This document shows positions 28,153 to 37,175 of a stretch of DNA of 64,000 nt, piece by piece (the stretch's first letter is position 1; every line of letters starts with the position of its first letter). The notes beneath the pieces are model-generated. The model made no database searches, was not told the origin of the DNA, and saw only the letters and a list, made by a program, of their open reading frames with translations. The stretch comes from Sphingopyxis sp. LK2115 (GTDB lineage Bacteria; Pseudomonadota; Alphaproteobacteria; Sphingomonadales; Sphingomonadaceae): contig NZ_JABWGQ010000056.1 of assembly GCF_014595975.1 (NCBI RefSeq), positions 62,001 to 126,000 of the forward strand. The letters run 5' to 3'. The translations under genes were made by a program, and so were the position numbers.

Positions 28153-29120
28153 GCGTGGCGCTCCTGGGCGAGGATGGGGGAGACATAATCGGGATCGTGC
28201 GCAAAGGGCATCGGCGTGCCGTGGCGCAGCGCCGCGAGCACGCTGCCGAAATCGCTCTTTGCCCGCCAGCCGAAACGGCGTTCGGCGCGCGACGGATCGT
28301 AAACGCGGTCGATGACCTTGGGCAGTATCCAGCCTTTCGCGGCATAAAGCTCGGCGGCATCGGGGTGATAGCGTGCGATCACCGCGCGCGCGTCGCGCGC
28401 CAGCTCTCCGGCGTCGTCGCGCGTGAAGGGCGGCGGGGCGGAAAGGATGAAGCCGTCGCAGCCGATCGTCGACGCGGCCTCCAGCGCCGCGAGATGCGCC
28501 GCCGCGGCATCCTCGACCGTCAGGCGGCGGTGGAGCATTTCATTGGCCTTGAGATTTTCCCCGATCGGGGCGGTGTGCGTGTCGTCATCCTCTGGGAAAA
28601 AGCGCCCGGTGCGCAGGATCACCACGTTGATCCCATGCTCGCGGTGCGCCAGTCTGACCAGTTGTTCGGCGGCGAGCTTGGTGATGCCATAGATGTTGCG
28701 CGGTTCCAGGGGCGCGAAATCCTCGTCCGTCCACCAGGCGCCGCGTTCGCCGGCACCTGCCCGGACATCGGCGCGCACCATCAGCGAGGTGGTCGAGGTA
28801 AAGAGGAAACGGTCGTTCCCCGCTGCCACCGCGGCTTCGATCAGGTTCAGCGTGCCCGTCACATTGACGTCGACAAAGGCCTGGCGGGGATGACGCACAA
28901 TGTCGGGCTTGTGCAGCGCGCCGCCATGAATGACGGCCTCAATTCCATGTTCGCCCATCGCCCGCTCGACCAGCGCGCGGTCGGCCACGGTGCCGACGAT
29001 CTGCGTGTGCGCGCCGGGCACCACATCGAACCCGGTAACGTCATGCCCATTTTGTGCGAGCAGGGGCGCAAGATAACGCCCGAGCCACCCCGACGATCCG
29101 GTCAGCAGCACGCGCATCAT
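28140..29120 (-). CDS. NAD-dependent epimerase/dehydratase family protein
   Basis: The 326-residue extended short-chain dehydrogenase starts with the Rossmann motif LLTGSSGWLGRYL (GxxGxxG) and has the YxxxK catalytic pair in YGITKLAAEQLV. It acts on an unknown, probably sugar-nucleotide or related substrate; the pocket region is variable. The second in-frame ATG three bases later is an alternative start. It overlaps GST by 13 bases. The 45 bases to the upstream frameshifted membrane gene hold no obvious promoter, so all are likely one transcript with scoAB. Confidence 0.87.
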   Translation of the reverse strand: MMRVLLTGSSGWLGRYLAPLLAQNGHDVTGFDVVPGAHTQIVGTVADRALVERAMGEHGIEAVIHGGALHKPDIVRHPRQAFVDVNVTGTLNLIEAAVAAGNDRFLFTSTTSLMVRADVRAGAGERGAWWTDEDFAPLEPRNIYGITKLAAEQLVRLAHREHGINVVILRTGRFFPEDDDTHTAPIGENLKANEMLHRRLTVEDAAAAHLAALEAASTIGCDGFILSAPPPFTRDDAGELARDARAVIARYHPDAAELYAAKGWILPKVIDRVYDPSRAERRFGWRAKSDFGSVLAALRHGTPMPFAHDPDYVSPILAQERHACTS

Positions 29121-29165
29121 TCTTCTCCGCCTGACTGGTGCCGCGCCTCTTATCCGCGGAACGCT

Positions 29166-29617
29166 TCAACGCGCAAGATGCTCCCACGCTTTTGCGGTTC
29201 CGATGGCATGAACGACCCCGTAAATCAGCACGATCAGCGACGAAATGATCGCAAAGCCGTCCGAATGATGGCGCGTCACGAGGTTGAGCGGGACAAAGGC
29301 GAGCGCGCGCAGCAAATATAGATGGCGGCAATGACCGCCAGACCCGTTCGCAGCAACGGCAGGCGCGGCAGCAGCCCGGCGCCCGACAGGGCATAGGCGC
29401 CCCAGACGAGCAACATCGCCGCGATGCCCAGCGTCACCAGCGTCGGCATCCATTCGCCGCGCCCCGCGGCGCGTGCCATCGCCTCGCCCGCGCCGAAAAA
29501 GCGATACCATTCAGGCCCGCCGACGATGCACGCAAGATGCGCCAGCGCGGCAAAGATCGACAGCGACGCCCCGGCGATCAGCCAGGACGAACCCGGATGC
29601 GCCGCAACGTCAGCCAA
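29166..29617 (-). pseudogene. Frameshifted four-span membrane protein
   Basis: Two minus-strand frames together encode one plausible protein of about 149 residues. The N-terminal frame runs from 29617 and gives two to three spans (WLIAGASLSIFAALAHLACI, LVTLGIAAMLLVWGAYALSG) ending at GLAVIAAIY. The C-terminal frame resumes with LLRALAFVPLNLVTRHH and a last span ISSLIVLIYGVVHAIG, stopping at 29166. The junction at about 29316 needs one base removed (or two added) in an AT-rich stretch. I do not recognise a family. It overlaps scoB by eight bases. It may be a true pseudogene or a sequencing error. Confidence 0.7.
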
Positions 29618-30245
29618 TATAATGCGCCGTCGTCCTGGCCGCGACCTCGTCGGCGCTCACTCCCGGCGCAAGCTCGATCAGCCTGAACGGGCTGTCATGA
29701 TCGTCGCGCTTGAACACCGCCAGATCGGTGATGATCATGTCGACGACATTCTTGCCGGTCAGCGGCAGCGTGCATTGGGGAATGAATTTGGGGCTGCCGT
29801 CCTTGGCATTATGTTCCATCACGACGATGATCTTCTTGACCCCCGCGACCAGGTCCATCGCGCCGCCCATGCCCTTGATCATCTTGCCGGGGATCATCCA
29901 GTTGGCGATGTCGCCATTTTCGGCGACTTCCATCGCGCCGAGGACGGTGAGGTCGATATGCCCGCCGCGGATCATCGCAAAACTGTCGGCCGAACTGAAA
30001 TAGACCGACTGCGGCAACTCGCTGATCGTCTGCTTGCCCGCATTGATGAGGTCGGGGTCTTCCTCTCCTTCATAGGGAAAGGGCCCGATGCCGAGCATCC
30101 CATTCTCCGACTGGAGCGTCACCGTCATCCCGTCGGGAATATGGTTCGCCACCAGCGTCGGGATGCCGATGCCCAGATTGACATAATAGCCGTCCTGCAG
30201 TTCCTTCGCGGCGCGCGCCGCCATATCGTCGCGGGTCCAGCTCAT
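29610..30245 (-). CDS. scoB: 3-oxoacid CoA-transferase subunit B
   Basis: The 211-residue beta subunit carries the catalytic glutamate region seen in [20 protein letters not shown], with [14 protein letters not shown] as a second family motif. With ScoA it moves CoA between succinyl-CoA and acetoacetate-type 3-oxoacids in ketone body and branched-acid breakdown. It overlaps scoA by four bases (ATGA) and the next downstream gene by eight. Confidence 0.94.
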   Translation of the reverse strand: MSWTRDDMAARAAKELQDGYYVNLGIGIPTLVANHIPDGMTVTLQSENGMLGIGPFPYEGEEDPDLINAGKQTISELPQSVYFSSADSFAMIRGGHIDLTVLGAMEVAENGDIANWMIPGKMIKGMGGAMDLVAGVKKIIVVMEHNAKDGSPKFIPQCTLPLTGKNVVDMIITDLAVFKRDDHDSPFRLIELAPGVSADEVAARTTAHYIG

Positions 30246-30955
30246 TGTGCATTCTCCCGCTTGCGGACGGTTCGGAACTCGATCTTCTTGTCATAGGGCG
30301 CGCCGACGATCAGGCGCTTCACATAGATGCCGGGCAGGTGGATGGCGTCGGGGTCGAGGCTGCCTGTGGGCACGATTTCCTCGACCTCGGCGACGCAGAT
30401 CTTCGCCGCGGTCGCCATCGGCTGATTGAAATTGCGCGCGGTCTTGCGGAAGATCAGATTGCCGCTCTCATCGGCCTTCCATCCCTTGATGATCGCAAGG
30501 TCGGCAAAGATGCCGCGCTCCAGAATATAATCCTGCCCGTCGAAGCGCTTCACTTCCTTGCCCTCGGCAACGAGCGTGCCGACGCCGGTCTTGGTATAGA
30601 ATCCGGGGATGCCCGCGCCGCCGGCGCGGCAGCGTTCGGCGAGCGTGCCCTGCGGGCAGAACTCGACCTCGAGCTCGCCCGCCAGATACTGCCGCTCGAA
30701 CTCCTTGTTTTCGCCAACGTAGGACGAAATCATCTTCTTGACCTGTCGGGTGCGGAGCAGCTTGCCCAGCCCTTCGCCGTCGATCCCGGCGTTGTTGCTG
30801 GCGATCGTCAGATCCCTGGTGCCGGCGTCGCGGATCGCGTCGATCAGCCGTTCGGGGATGCCGCACAGGCCAAAGCCGCCCGCGCAGATGTGCATCCCGT
30901 CAAAGAGCAGGCCGTCGAGCGCGGCGGCGGCGTCGGGATAAAGCTTGTTTGCCAT
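30242..30955 (-). CDS. scoA: 3-oxoacid CoA-transferase subunit A
   Basis: The 237-residue alpha subunit has the [20 protein letters not shown] opening, the CoA-transferase glycine loop (GxGGFG type) and [20 protein letters not shown] further on. Length is normal. It begins the sco operon. The start lies 90 bases from the divergent LysR gene, so LysR is the likely regulator. Succinyl-CoA is the expected donor, but substrate range is not proven by sequence. Confidence 0.94.
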   Translation of the reverse strand: MANKLYPDAAAALDGLLFDGMHICAGGFGLCGIPERLIDAIRDAGTRDLTIASNNAGIDGEGLGKLLRTRQVKKMISSYVGENKEFERQYLAGELEVEFCPQGTLAERCRAGGAGIPGFYTKTGVGTLVAEGKEVKRFDGQDYILERGIFADLAIIKGWKADESGNLIFRKTARNFNQPMATAAKICVAEVEEIVPTGSLDPDAIHLPGIYVKRLIVGAPYDKKIEFRTVRKRENAQ

Positions 30956-31010
30956 TCAATGGCCTCCTGGCTGGCGTGCGGGCGCGACCTTGGCGCAAAT
31001 AATCCATCAA

Positions 31011-31047
31011 TTCTAATTGTTCTAATTTTCGATTATAGATAAACTAT
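31011..31047. promoter_or_regulatory. Divergent scoA/LysR control region with candidate LysR box
   Basis: An AT-rich stretch holds tandem 9-mers TTCTAATTG and TTCTAATTT (31011-31028). Right after them, a T-N11-A element with ATAG/CTAT dyad arms (31034-31047) ends on the LysR ATG, the usual layout of a LysR autoregulatory site. It is the only AT-rich block in this 90-base gap. Function is inferred from layout. Confidence 0.45.
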
Positions 31048-31939
31048 GTCTATCAGTCGCGTCGCGCTCTACCATCTCGAAACCCTGCTCTGGATCGACC
31101 GGCTCGGCACCTTTTCGGCCGCTGCCGAGCGGCTCAACACGACCCAGCCCGCGGTGTCGGCGCGGATGCGCGAGCTTGAACAAAGGCTCGGCACGACGCT
31201 CTTCCACCGCGACGGGCGGACGATGGCGCTCACCGCTGCGGGGCGCAAGCTGGTGCGCGACTGCGACCCCTTGCTGCGCGACATGCAGCTCGCGCTGCTC
31301 GGCAGCGGCGGCTTCGCCGAAGCGAGCGGCGTCGTGCGCATCGGCGCGGGGGAGATTGCGGCGGCAAGTTGCCTGCCCGCTTTCGTGACGCGGCTGAAGG
31401 CCGACATGCCGCAGGTCGCGCTGGAAATCGAGATCGACCTGACCGCCAACCTCATTCAGCAGCTGCTCATCGGCCGCACCGACATCGCCTTCGCCGCGGG
31501 GCCGATCGCGCATCCGGCGCTCAAGACCAGCCCGATCGGCGAGGTCGAACTTGTCTGGCTTGCCAATCCGACGGTCGCCGCCGCCTTTGCAGGGGGCGAG
31601 GCGGTGCCGCCCGTCTGGTCGCTCGCGAGTCATTCGCCGATCCATGGCCGGATGCGCGAGGCGATCGCCGCGTCGCGCATCGCACAGAAATCGCTCAATC
31701 TTTGCAACAACGCCCGCATGATGATCGACATCGCGCGGGCGGGGGGCGGCATCGGCATCTTCCCGCGGCCGATGGTGCGCGGCGAGATCGCGGCGGGCGC
31801 GCTTGTCGAAATCGCCGCCATGCCCGCGCTCGCGCCGGTCGCCTTCCACGTCGCGATGCGCGTCGCCGACACCGAACCGCTGCTCACGCAAATCTTCGCG
31901 CGCGCGGCGAAGCTCGACCTCGCCGAAGCGGCGGGTTGA
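31046..31939 (+). CDS. LysR family transcriptional regulator
   Basis: The 297-residue product has the N-terminal winged helix-turn-helix LETLLWIDRLGTFSAAAERL with the recognition helix in NTTQPAVSARMRELEQRLG, then a periplasmic-binding-like effector domain from about residue 90 (GVVRIGAGEI onward). It is divergent from scoA and probably controls the sco operon in response to an acid or CoA-linked effector. A sharp base-composition drop in the shared upstream region supports a regulated promoter. Ligand is unknown. Confidence 0.9.
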   Translation: MSISRVALYHLETLLWIDRLGTFSAAAERLNTTQPAVSARMRELEQRLGTTLFHRDGRTMALTAAGRKLVRDCDPLLRDMQLALLGSGGFAEASGVVRIGAGEIAAASCLPAFVTRLKADMPQVALEIEIDLTANLIQQLLIGRTDIAFAAGPIAHPALKTSPIGEVELVWLANPTVAAAFAGGEAVPPVWSLASHSPIHGRMREAIAASRIAQKSLNLCNNARMMIDIARAGGGIGIFPRPMVRGEIAAGALVEIAAMPALAPVAFHVAMRVADTEPLLTQIFARAAKLDLAEAAG

Positions 31940-32037
31940 TCTGACCGGCCGCTACCGACCTTAACTTGCCGTCGTCCCGGTCTTCGCAGGGCCGAGGGGC
32001 AACGGGAATCACCGCTCCTTCAAAAAGATCCGCCAGT

Positions 32038-32685
32038 TCAGGGCAACGCGACCCCCAGCGCGGCCGACAGCTCGGCGAGCGCCTGTTCGCCGCTCGTCAC
32101 CTTGATCGCGTGCATCCCCATCCGGCTTGCGGGCTTGCAGTTGATGCCAAGGTCGTCGAGATAGACGCACGCGGCGGGCTGCACGCCCAGCGCGGCGCAC
32201 ATCATTTCATATATCCGGGGATCGGGCTTGCGCACGCCGACCTTGCTCGATTCGATCACATGGTCGAAGCGCGCCATGATCGCCGCGACCTCGGCCGCGA
32301 GCGCTTCGCTGCGCGCCATCCCGGCGCCCTTGCCCGACGGCACATTGTTGGTGATGCAGCCGATGGTGAATTGCCGCGCCTTCAGCGTGTCGAGCGCCGC
32401 GACCATCGCGGGGCGCACCGCGCCCGCGAGCACCGCCAGAACCGCCTCGCCCTCCAGCATGTGCCCCATCGCACGCGCTTCGGCGGCGAACAGCGCGTCG
32501 AACGCCGCCGCATCGATCTCGGCGCGCTCGAAGCGGGCCCAGGCGTTGCGATCGGGGTCGGCGGCATTGACGCGCCGGATGAAGTCGCGCGGCAGCCCGC
32601 GCTCCGCTTCCAGCCGGTTGAACGCTTCGAAAGGCGATGCGGTGATAACGCCGCCGAAATCGAAAATGACGGTGGTATAGGTCAT
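32038..32685 (-). CDS. HAD family hydrolase
   Basis: The 215-residue product is a haloacid-dehalogenase-type phosphatase. Motif I is FDFGGVI (nucleophile Asp, with a glycine in place of the usual acid/base residue); motif II is in ITNNVPSG; motif III Lys is in SSKVGVRKPDPRIY; and motif IV is YLDDLGINC. This matches HAD-IA proteins of the epoxide-hydrolase N-domain type. The start at 32685 overlaps the DUF2855 stop by four bases, so the two are coupled. Substrate unknown. Confidence 0.87.
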   Translation of the reverse strand: MTYTTVIFDFGGVITASPFEAFNRLEAERGLPRDFIRRVNAADPDRNAWARFERAEIDAAAFDALFAAEARAMGHMLEGEAVLAVLAGAVRPAMVAALDTLKARQFTIGCITNNVPSGKGAGMARSEALAAEVAAIMARFDHVIESSKVGVRKPDPRIYEMMCAALGVQPAACVYLDDLGINCKPASRMGMHAIKVTSGEQALAELSAALGVALP

Positions 32686-33788
32686 GGGACGACGATGATC
32701 CCCTTGCGTGGGTCGGCCGCGCCCGACAGCATCTCGTGATAGGCGGCCAGCGCGGCGTCGGGGCCGTGGCGCCGGTCGACCGACGCCAGCCGTGGCGCGA
32801 CATCCATGAAGGCGGTCCAGGCCGCGGCGATTTTCGCTGCGAACGCCGCCCCGCCCCAGTCGGCGATGCGTTTCTGGCTGCGCCCCGGCGCGAAGAACCA
32901 TTGACGCGCCGCGCCCGGCAGCGCGCCTTCGCCGCCGTCGGCATCCCAGTGCGATTTGCCCACCGCGATCGAGGCTTTCAGATTGCCGCCGAAATGGCTG
33001 TGGACCGCACGGATCACCGCGCCATTGCCTGCCATGTCGACCAGCGCGGCGGCCGCCCCGGCGTTCAGCGTCATGATGTCGTCATAGGCGATCACGCGGT
33101 CATAGATGCGCAGGGCGTCCAGCTCCGCGACATGCGCCTTGTTGGTGAGGCCGATGGTTTCCGGGCGATGGCCCGCGCGCCGTGCGATCGAAAAGCCAAG
33201 ACCGATCGCTGTCTTGCTCGACGCGCTCGCGATCAGGATCTGGTCTGCGCCATAATCGCCCTCGTCCGCGAACTGGTCGGCGATCAGCCAGCCGGTCAGG
33301 AACAGCGGGCGAAAGATCGGCCAATAATCATGGTCGGCGGCGCGATAGCCCTCCAGCGCCTCGATCCGCTGATACTGGTTATAGATGGGCGGCAGGGTGG
33401 TGCGGCGCGGCGTCACATCGGTAAAACCGCCCGGCCCCGCCTTGCCGACGCTCAGCGCCGCCTCGCTCGCCATCGGAAAATAGCCATAGAAGCGGTCGCC
33501 TGTCGCGACGCCCTCGGCGGCGCTTTCGGTCACCGTCGCGAAACCCCAGACGGGCAGTCGTCCCGGCGTGCCGGGTTCGGAGAAGAAGTCCCAATAGCCC
33601 TGATCGTTGCCGAACAGCCCGGCGGGCTGGCCGAACACGGCATAGGTGATGTTGTTCGCGGTCATCGCATAGCTGTCGATCGTCACGCGCACCTGGCCGG
33701 ACGCCAGCGGCGGCGGCGTTTCGCTGACCAACTGTGCCCGCGTGATGTCATCGCGATCGATGTCGATCGCCCAGCTCGTCTCGCTCAT
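32682..33788 (-). CDS. DUF2855 family protein
   Basis: The 368-residue product matches the DUF2855 family, a relative of medium-chain dehydrogenases lacking a recognisable zinc site. Features include TANNITYAVFGQPAG, GDRFYGYFPMAS and a Rossmann-like ILIASASSKTAIGLGFS where quinone reductases have the GxGxxG region. The C-terminal ends in GIIVVP. No substrate is known. It precedes the HAD gene with a four-base overlap. Confidence 0.85.
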   Translation of the reverse strand: MSETSWAIDIDRDDITRAQLVSETPPPLASGQVRVTIDSYAMTANNITYAVFGQPAGLFGNDQGYWDFFSEPGTPGRLPVWGFATVTESAAEGVATGDRFYGYFPMASEAALSVGKAGPGGFTDVTPRRTTLPPIYNQYQRIEALEGYRAADHDYWPIFRPLFLTGWLIADQFADEGDYGADQILIASASSKTAIGLGFSIARRAGHRPETIGLTNKAHVAELDALRIYDRVIAYDDIMTLNAGAAAALVDMAGNGAVIRAVHSHFGGNLKASIAVGKSHWDADGGEGALPGAARQWFFAPGRSQKRIADWGGAAFAAKIAAAWTAFMDVAPRLASVDRRHGPDAALAAYHEMLSGAADPRKGIIVVP

Positions 33789-33884
33789 GCCCGGACCCCT
33801 CCGACTGTGTTGCCCGCCGATGCGGGCCGGGCGCCAGTCATACAGATGGCGTCGCCGCTGGCAATCGCGGGCCGACGGCGCCCT

Positions 33885-34811
33885 TCAATATGACAGCTGC
33901 AATCCCGGCCGCGCCCAGCGCGTCTTCACCAGCCGCCCGGTGCCCGACAGGGTGATATAGGCGTCCTGCCGGTCGGGTCCGCCAAAGGCGATGTTGGTGG
34001 TGAAAATATCGTCGGTTGCGACGAACTCGACCAGCTCGCCCGCGGGCGACACAACGCTGATCCCGCATTCGCCGATCGTCGCGACGGCGATATTGCCGCT
34101 CGCCTCCATCGCCAGGCTGTCGAAAAACTTGTAACCGGCCGGGCGATAGAGCGGGATGCCGGGGCCGCCCGGCCCCGCCGCATCGTCCACCTTGCCCGGT
34201 GCGACGATGTTGAACTGGGTCAGGCGGCAGGTATAGGTTTCGGCGGCATAAAGCCTGCTCCCGTCGGGCGAGAGGCCGATGCCGTTGGGGTTATAGCTGG
34301 GGAAGATCACTTCCTCGATAAAGCTGCCGTCGGCGTGCGCATAGAAGATTCCGACGATGTCGTGGCAGCGTTTCGCATAATCGACCTTGCCATGGTCGGT
34401 GAACCAGAAGCCGCCATGGCCGTCGAACATCAGGTCGTTGGGTCCGCGCAGCACCACGCCATGATCGCCCGATTTGTAGAGGATTTCGACTTCGCCCGTG
34501 TCGATGTCGATCCGCTCGATCCGCCCGCCCGAATAATCGTCGGCGATCCCGTGCGGCGCCAGATAGCCGTTCGATTCGACATAGTTGAACCCGCCGTTGT
34601 TACAGCAATACAGCTTGCCGTCGGGGCCGAACGCCAGCCCATTGGGTCCGCCGCCGGGGGTCGCGATCACCTCCTTGCGCCCGCCGGGCCAGCAGCGGGT
34701 GATCCGCCCCTCCGCAATCTCGGTGACGATGACGCTGCCGTCGTCCATCACCACCGGTGCCTCGGGGAAACGCAATCCGTCGGCGATCAGTTCAAACTCG
34801 ACCATCCCCAT
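33885..34811 (-). CDS. SMP-30/gluconolactonase-like protein
   Basis: The 308-residue product has the six-bladed propeller pattern of the SMP-30/LRE family: FELIADGLRFPEAPVVMDDG with the first metal-binding Glu, GPNGLAFGPDGKLYCCNN, NPNGIGLSPDGSRLYAAETY and a matching final repeat. It probably hydrolyses a lactone with a bound calcium or zinc. Starts at 34811 or 34805 are both possible. The gene is divergent from the 2OG oxygenase (40-base gap), which may be unrelated. Confidence 0.85.
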   Translation of the reverse strand: MGMVEFELIADGLRFPEAPVVMDDGSVIVTEIAEGRITRCWPGGRKEVIATPGGGPNGLAFGPDGKLYCCNNGGFNYVESNGYLAPHGIADDYSGGRIERIDIDTGEVEILYKSGDHGVVLRGPNDLMFDGHGGFWFTDHGKVDYAKRCHDIVGIFYAHADGSFIEEVIFPSYNPNGIGLSPDGSRLYAAETYTCRLTQFNIVAPGKVDDAAGPGGPGIPLYRPAGYKFFDSLAMEASGNIAVATIGECGISVVSPAGELVEFVATDDIFTTNIAFGGPDRQDAYITLSGTGRLVKTRWARPGLQLSY

Positions 34812-34851
34812 CTCCCTTGCTCTCGATCATCGGCTGTGCTTTGCGGCCATC

Positions 34852-35451
34852 ATGCCCGTTCGCACGCTCTTCGCCAGCACTTTCTATGAAGCCGACATCG
34901 GCACCCCCGACCTGCTCGATGCGCTGGAGGATAGTTGCCGCCTGTTCGCCGAAGAGGATGGGGCGGGCCGCGCGTGGAGCCGCGAGCACGGCTATAGGGG
35001 CTATACCAGCTATGCGAGCCTCGGCGACCTGCCCGAACGCGATCCGGCCTTTCACGATCTCAAGAAGCTGCTCGACAAAGAGGTGAAGGCCTTTGCCAAG
35101 GCCTGCCATTTCGACCTTGCCAAACCGCTCAGACTCGACAGCCTGTGGGTCAATATCCTTAAACCCGGCGGCACGCACAGCGGCCATATCCACCCGCATT
35201 CCGTCGTGTCGGGCACCTTCTATGTCGCGGTCCCGCCCGGATCGGGGGCGCTCAAGCTCGAAGACCCGCGCCTGCCGATGCTGATGGCGGCGCCGGGCCG
35301 CACCGACGACGCGCCCGATCATCTGCGCCCCTTCGTCTATGCGCAGCCCGTGGCGGGGCGCGTTTTCCTGTGGGAAAGCTGGCTGCGCCACGAGGTCATG
35401 CCCCATTCGGGCAAGGGCGAACGGATCAGCATCAGCTTTAATTATCGCTGA
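34852..35451 (+). CDS. 2OG-Fe(II) oxygenase family protein (TIGR02466-like)
   Basis: The 199-residue product has the jelly-roll core of a 2-oxoglutarate/iron oxygenase family. Iron ligands are suggested in GGTHSGHIHPHSVVSGTFYV, with a distal His in WLRHEVMPH and the 2OG-binding Arg probably in GERISISFNYR. A longer upstream reading frame exists, but the start at 34852 fits the family N-terminus. Substrate unknown; relatives are called putative hydroxylases. Confidence 0.8.
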   Translation: MPVRTLFASTFYEADIGTPDLLDALEDSCRLFAEEDGAGRAWSREHGYRGYTSYASLGDLPERDPAFHDLKKLLDKEVKAFAKACHFDLAKPLRLDSLWVNILKPGGTHSGHIHPHSVVSGTFYVAVPPGSGALKLEDPRLPMLMAAPGRTDDAPDHLRPFVYAQPVAGRVFLWESWLRHEVMPHSGKGERISISFNYR

Positions 35452-35503
35452 ACCGACCCTATATCGCGCGCATCTGTCAGACCAAGCCCTCGTCCTGTTC
35501 GCG

Positions 35504-35576
35504 TCGAGCGAAGTCGAGACACATCTCGGCCTTGCGCCATTCCGATGGGTGTTTCGACTTCGCTCGGCACGAACGG
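35504..35576. repeat. Dispersed inverted-repeat element (copy 1)
   Basis: Left arm TCGAGCGAAGTCGAGACAC and right arm TTTCGACTTCGCTCG(G)CACGAACGG flank a variable centre. The same arms recur at 61135-61208. The element is intergenic, between the 2OG oxygenase and aldehyde dehydrogenase genes, and looks like a REP/BIME-type repeat. Confidence 0.75.
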
Positions 35577-35605
35577 ATCCTGGGGGCATAGCGAAAGTGT
35601 TTCCG

Positions 35606-37039
35606 ATGACCGCCACCTACGACGCCGACCTCCAGCTCTTCATCAACGGCGCATGGCGGAGCGGCGAGGGGCGCGACGAACGGCCGGTCTATAACCCCGC
35701 GACCGCGGGCACGATCGCGGCGCTCCCGGTGGCGACCGCCGCCGACCTCGACGAAGCGCTTGCAGCGGCCGAACGCGGCTGGCCGGTCTGGCGCGCCAGA
35801 ACCCCCGACGAGCGTGCCGCGCTGATGCACAGGGCCGCGGGCCTGATCCGCGAGCGCGTGGATCATATCGCGACGCTGTTGACGCTTGAACAGGGAAAGC
35901 CGATCGCCGAGGCGCGCGGCGAGGTGCTGTCGGCCGCCGGGCTGTTCGACTATTTCGCCGAGCAGGGCAAACGCATCGAGGGACGCGTGCTCCAGCGCCC
36001 GCTCGGCCAGCGCGCGATGGTCACCAAACATCCCGTCGGCCCTGTCGCGGGCTTCAGCCCGTGGAACTTCCCCGTCAATCTGATGGTCAAGAAAATCGCC
36101 CCCGCGCTCGCCGCGGGCTGCGTCGTGATCGCCAAGGCGCCCGAGGAAACGCCCGGCTGCACCAGCGCCGTGATGCGTTGCATCGCCGATGCGGGCATCC
36201 CCGGCGACGTCGCGCAGCTGGTTTATGGCGACCCCGACATGATCAGCCGCCACCTGCTCGCCAGCCCGGTGATCCGCAAGGTCAGCTTCACCGGCTCGAC
36301 CGCGGTCGGCAAACATCTGATGAAGCTGGCCGCCGATGGGGTGAAGCGGATCACGATGGAGCTTGGCGGTCATGCGCCGGTGCTGATCTTTGACGATTGC
36401 GAGCTGGAAGCGACGCTCGACCGTGTCGTGTGGCAAAAGTTCCGCAACGCCGGACAGGTGTGCATCTCGCCGACGCGCTTCTATGTTCAGCAGGGCATCT
36501 ATGACGCTTTCGTCAAGGGCTTTGCCGAGCGCACGGCGAAGGTGAAGATCGGCAGCGGGCTCGACCCCGATACCCAGATGGGGCCGCTCGCCAACGCGCG
36601 CCGCATCCCCGCACTGGAAGCGCTGGTCGCCGATGCCAAGGCAAAGGGTGCGCGCGTGATCGCGGGCGGCGAAGCGACGGGCGAAGGCTATTTCTTCCAG
36701 CCCACCGCGATTGCCGACGTTCCGGTCGAAGCCGATGCGATGAACCATGAACCCTTCGGCCCGATGGCGCTGATCCGCCCGTTCGGCACCGAGGAGGAGG
36801 CTCTGGAACAGGCGAACCGCCTGCCCTACGGCCTCGCCGCCTTTGCCTTCACCGAAAATGGCCGGCGGATCAACCGCATCGTCGACAGCATCGAAAGCGG
36901 GATGGTCGGCGTGAACAGCTTCGTCATCTCGACGCTCGACGCGCCGTTCGGCGGGATCAAGGAATCGGGTTTCGGCAGCGAAAGCGGGCCAGAGGGGCTG
37001 GACGGCTATCTGGTGACAAAGGCGGTGCATATTTACTGA
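35606..37039 (+). CDS. NAD(P)-dependent succinate-semialdehyde dehydrogenase-like aldehyde dehydrogenase
   Basis: The 477-residue product is an aldehyde dehydrogenase closest to the succinate-semialdehyde group: VAGFSPWNFPVNLMVKKIAP, cofactor-loop FTGSTAVGKHLM, general-base E252 in ELGGHAP, and nucleophile C286 in AGQVCISPTRFYV. The end ESGFGSESGPEGLDGYLVTK is also typical. It probably oxidises succinate semialdehyde to succinate, feeding the TCA cycle; other aldehydes cannot be excluded. Start ATG at 35606; there is no strong upstream site. Confidence 0.88.
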   Translation: MTATYDADLQLFINGAWRSGEGRDERPVYNPATAGTIAALPVATAADLDEALAAAERGWPVWRARTPDERAALMHRAAGLIRERVDHIATLLTLEQGKPIAEARGEVLSAAGLFDYFAEQGKRIEGRVLQRPLGQRAMVTKHPVGPVAGFSPWNFPVNLMVKKIAPALAAGCVVIAKAPEETPGCTSAVMRCIADAGIPGDVAQLVYGDPDMISRHLLASPVIRKVSFTGSTAVGKHLMKLAADGVKRITMELGGHAPVLIFDDCELEATLDRVVWQKFRNAGQVCISPTRFYVQQGIYDAFVKGFAERTAKVKIGSGLDPDTQMGPLANARRIPALEALVADAKAKGARVIAGGEATGEGYFFQPTAIADVPVEADAMNHEPFGPMALIRPFGTEEEALEQANRLPYGLAAFAFTENGRRINRIVDSIESGMVGVNSFVISTLDAPFGGIKESGFGSESGPEGLDGYLVTKAVHIY

Positions 37040-37095
37040 GCGCCGCACCGCACGGAGGCGAATGGCATTTTTTGGGGTGGGGCACTGCACAAAAG

Positions 37096-37118
37096 CCCTC
37101 TCCCCTTCAGGGGAGGGA
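37096..37118 (-). terminator. Hairpin between convergent aldehyde dehydrogenase and SDR genes
   Basis: Arms CTCCCC and GGGGAG (extended by a wobble and one more pair) enclose TTCA. Read on the minus strand, it is followed by GGGCTTTTG, so it may end the folB-SDR transcript. The T run is short, so the call is tentative. Confidence 0.45.
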
Positions 37119-37175
37119 AAGCGAAATGCCGACGGCCGCTTCCGGCCGCTTCCGGCCATCGTCAACCTGCAAGGA

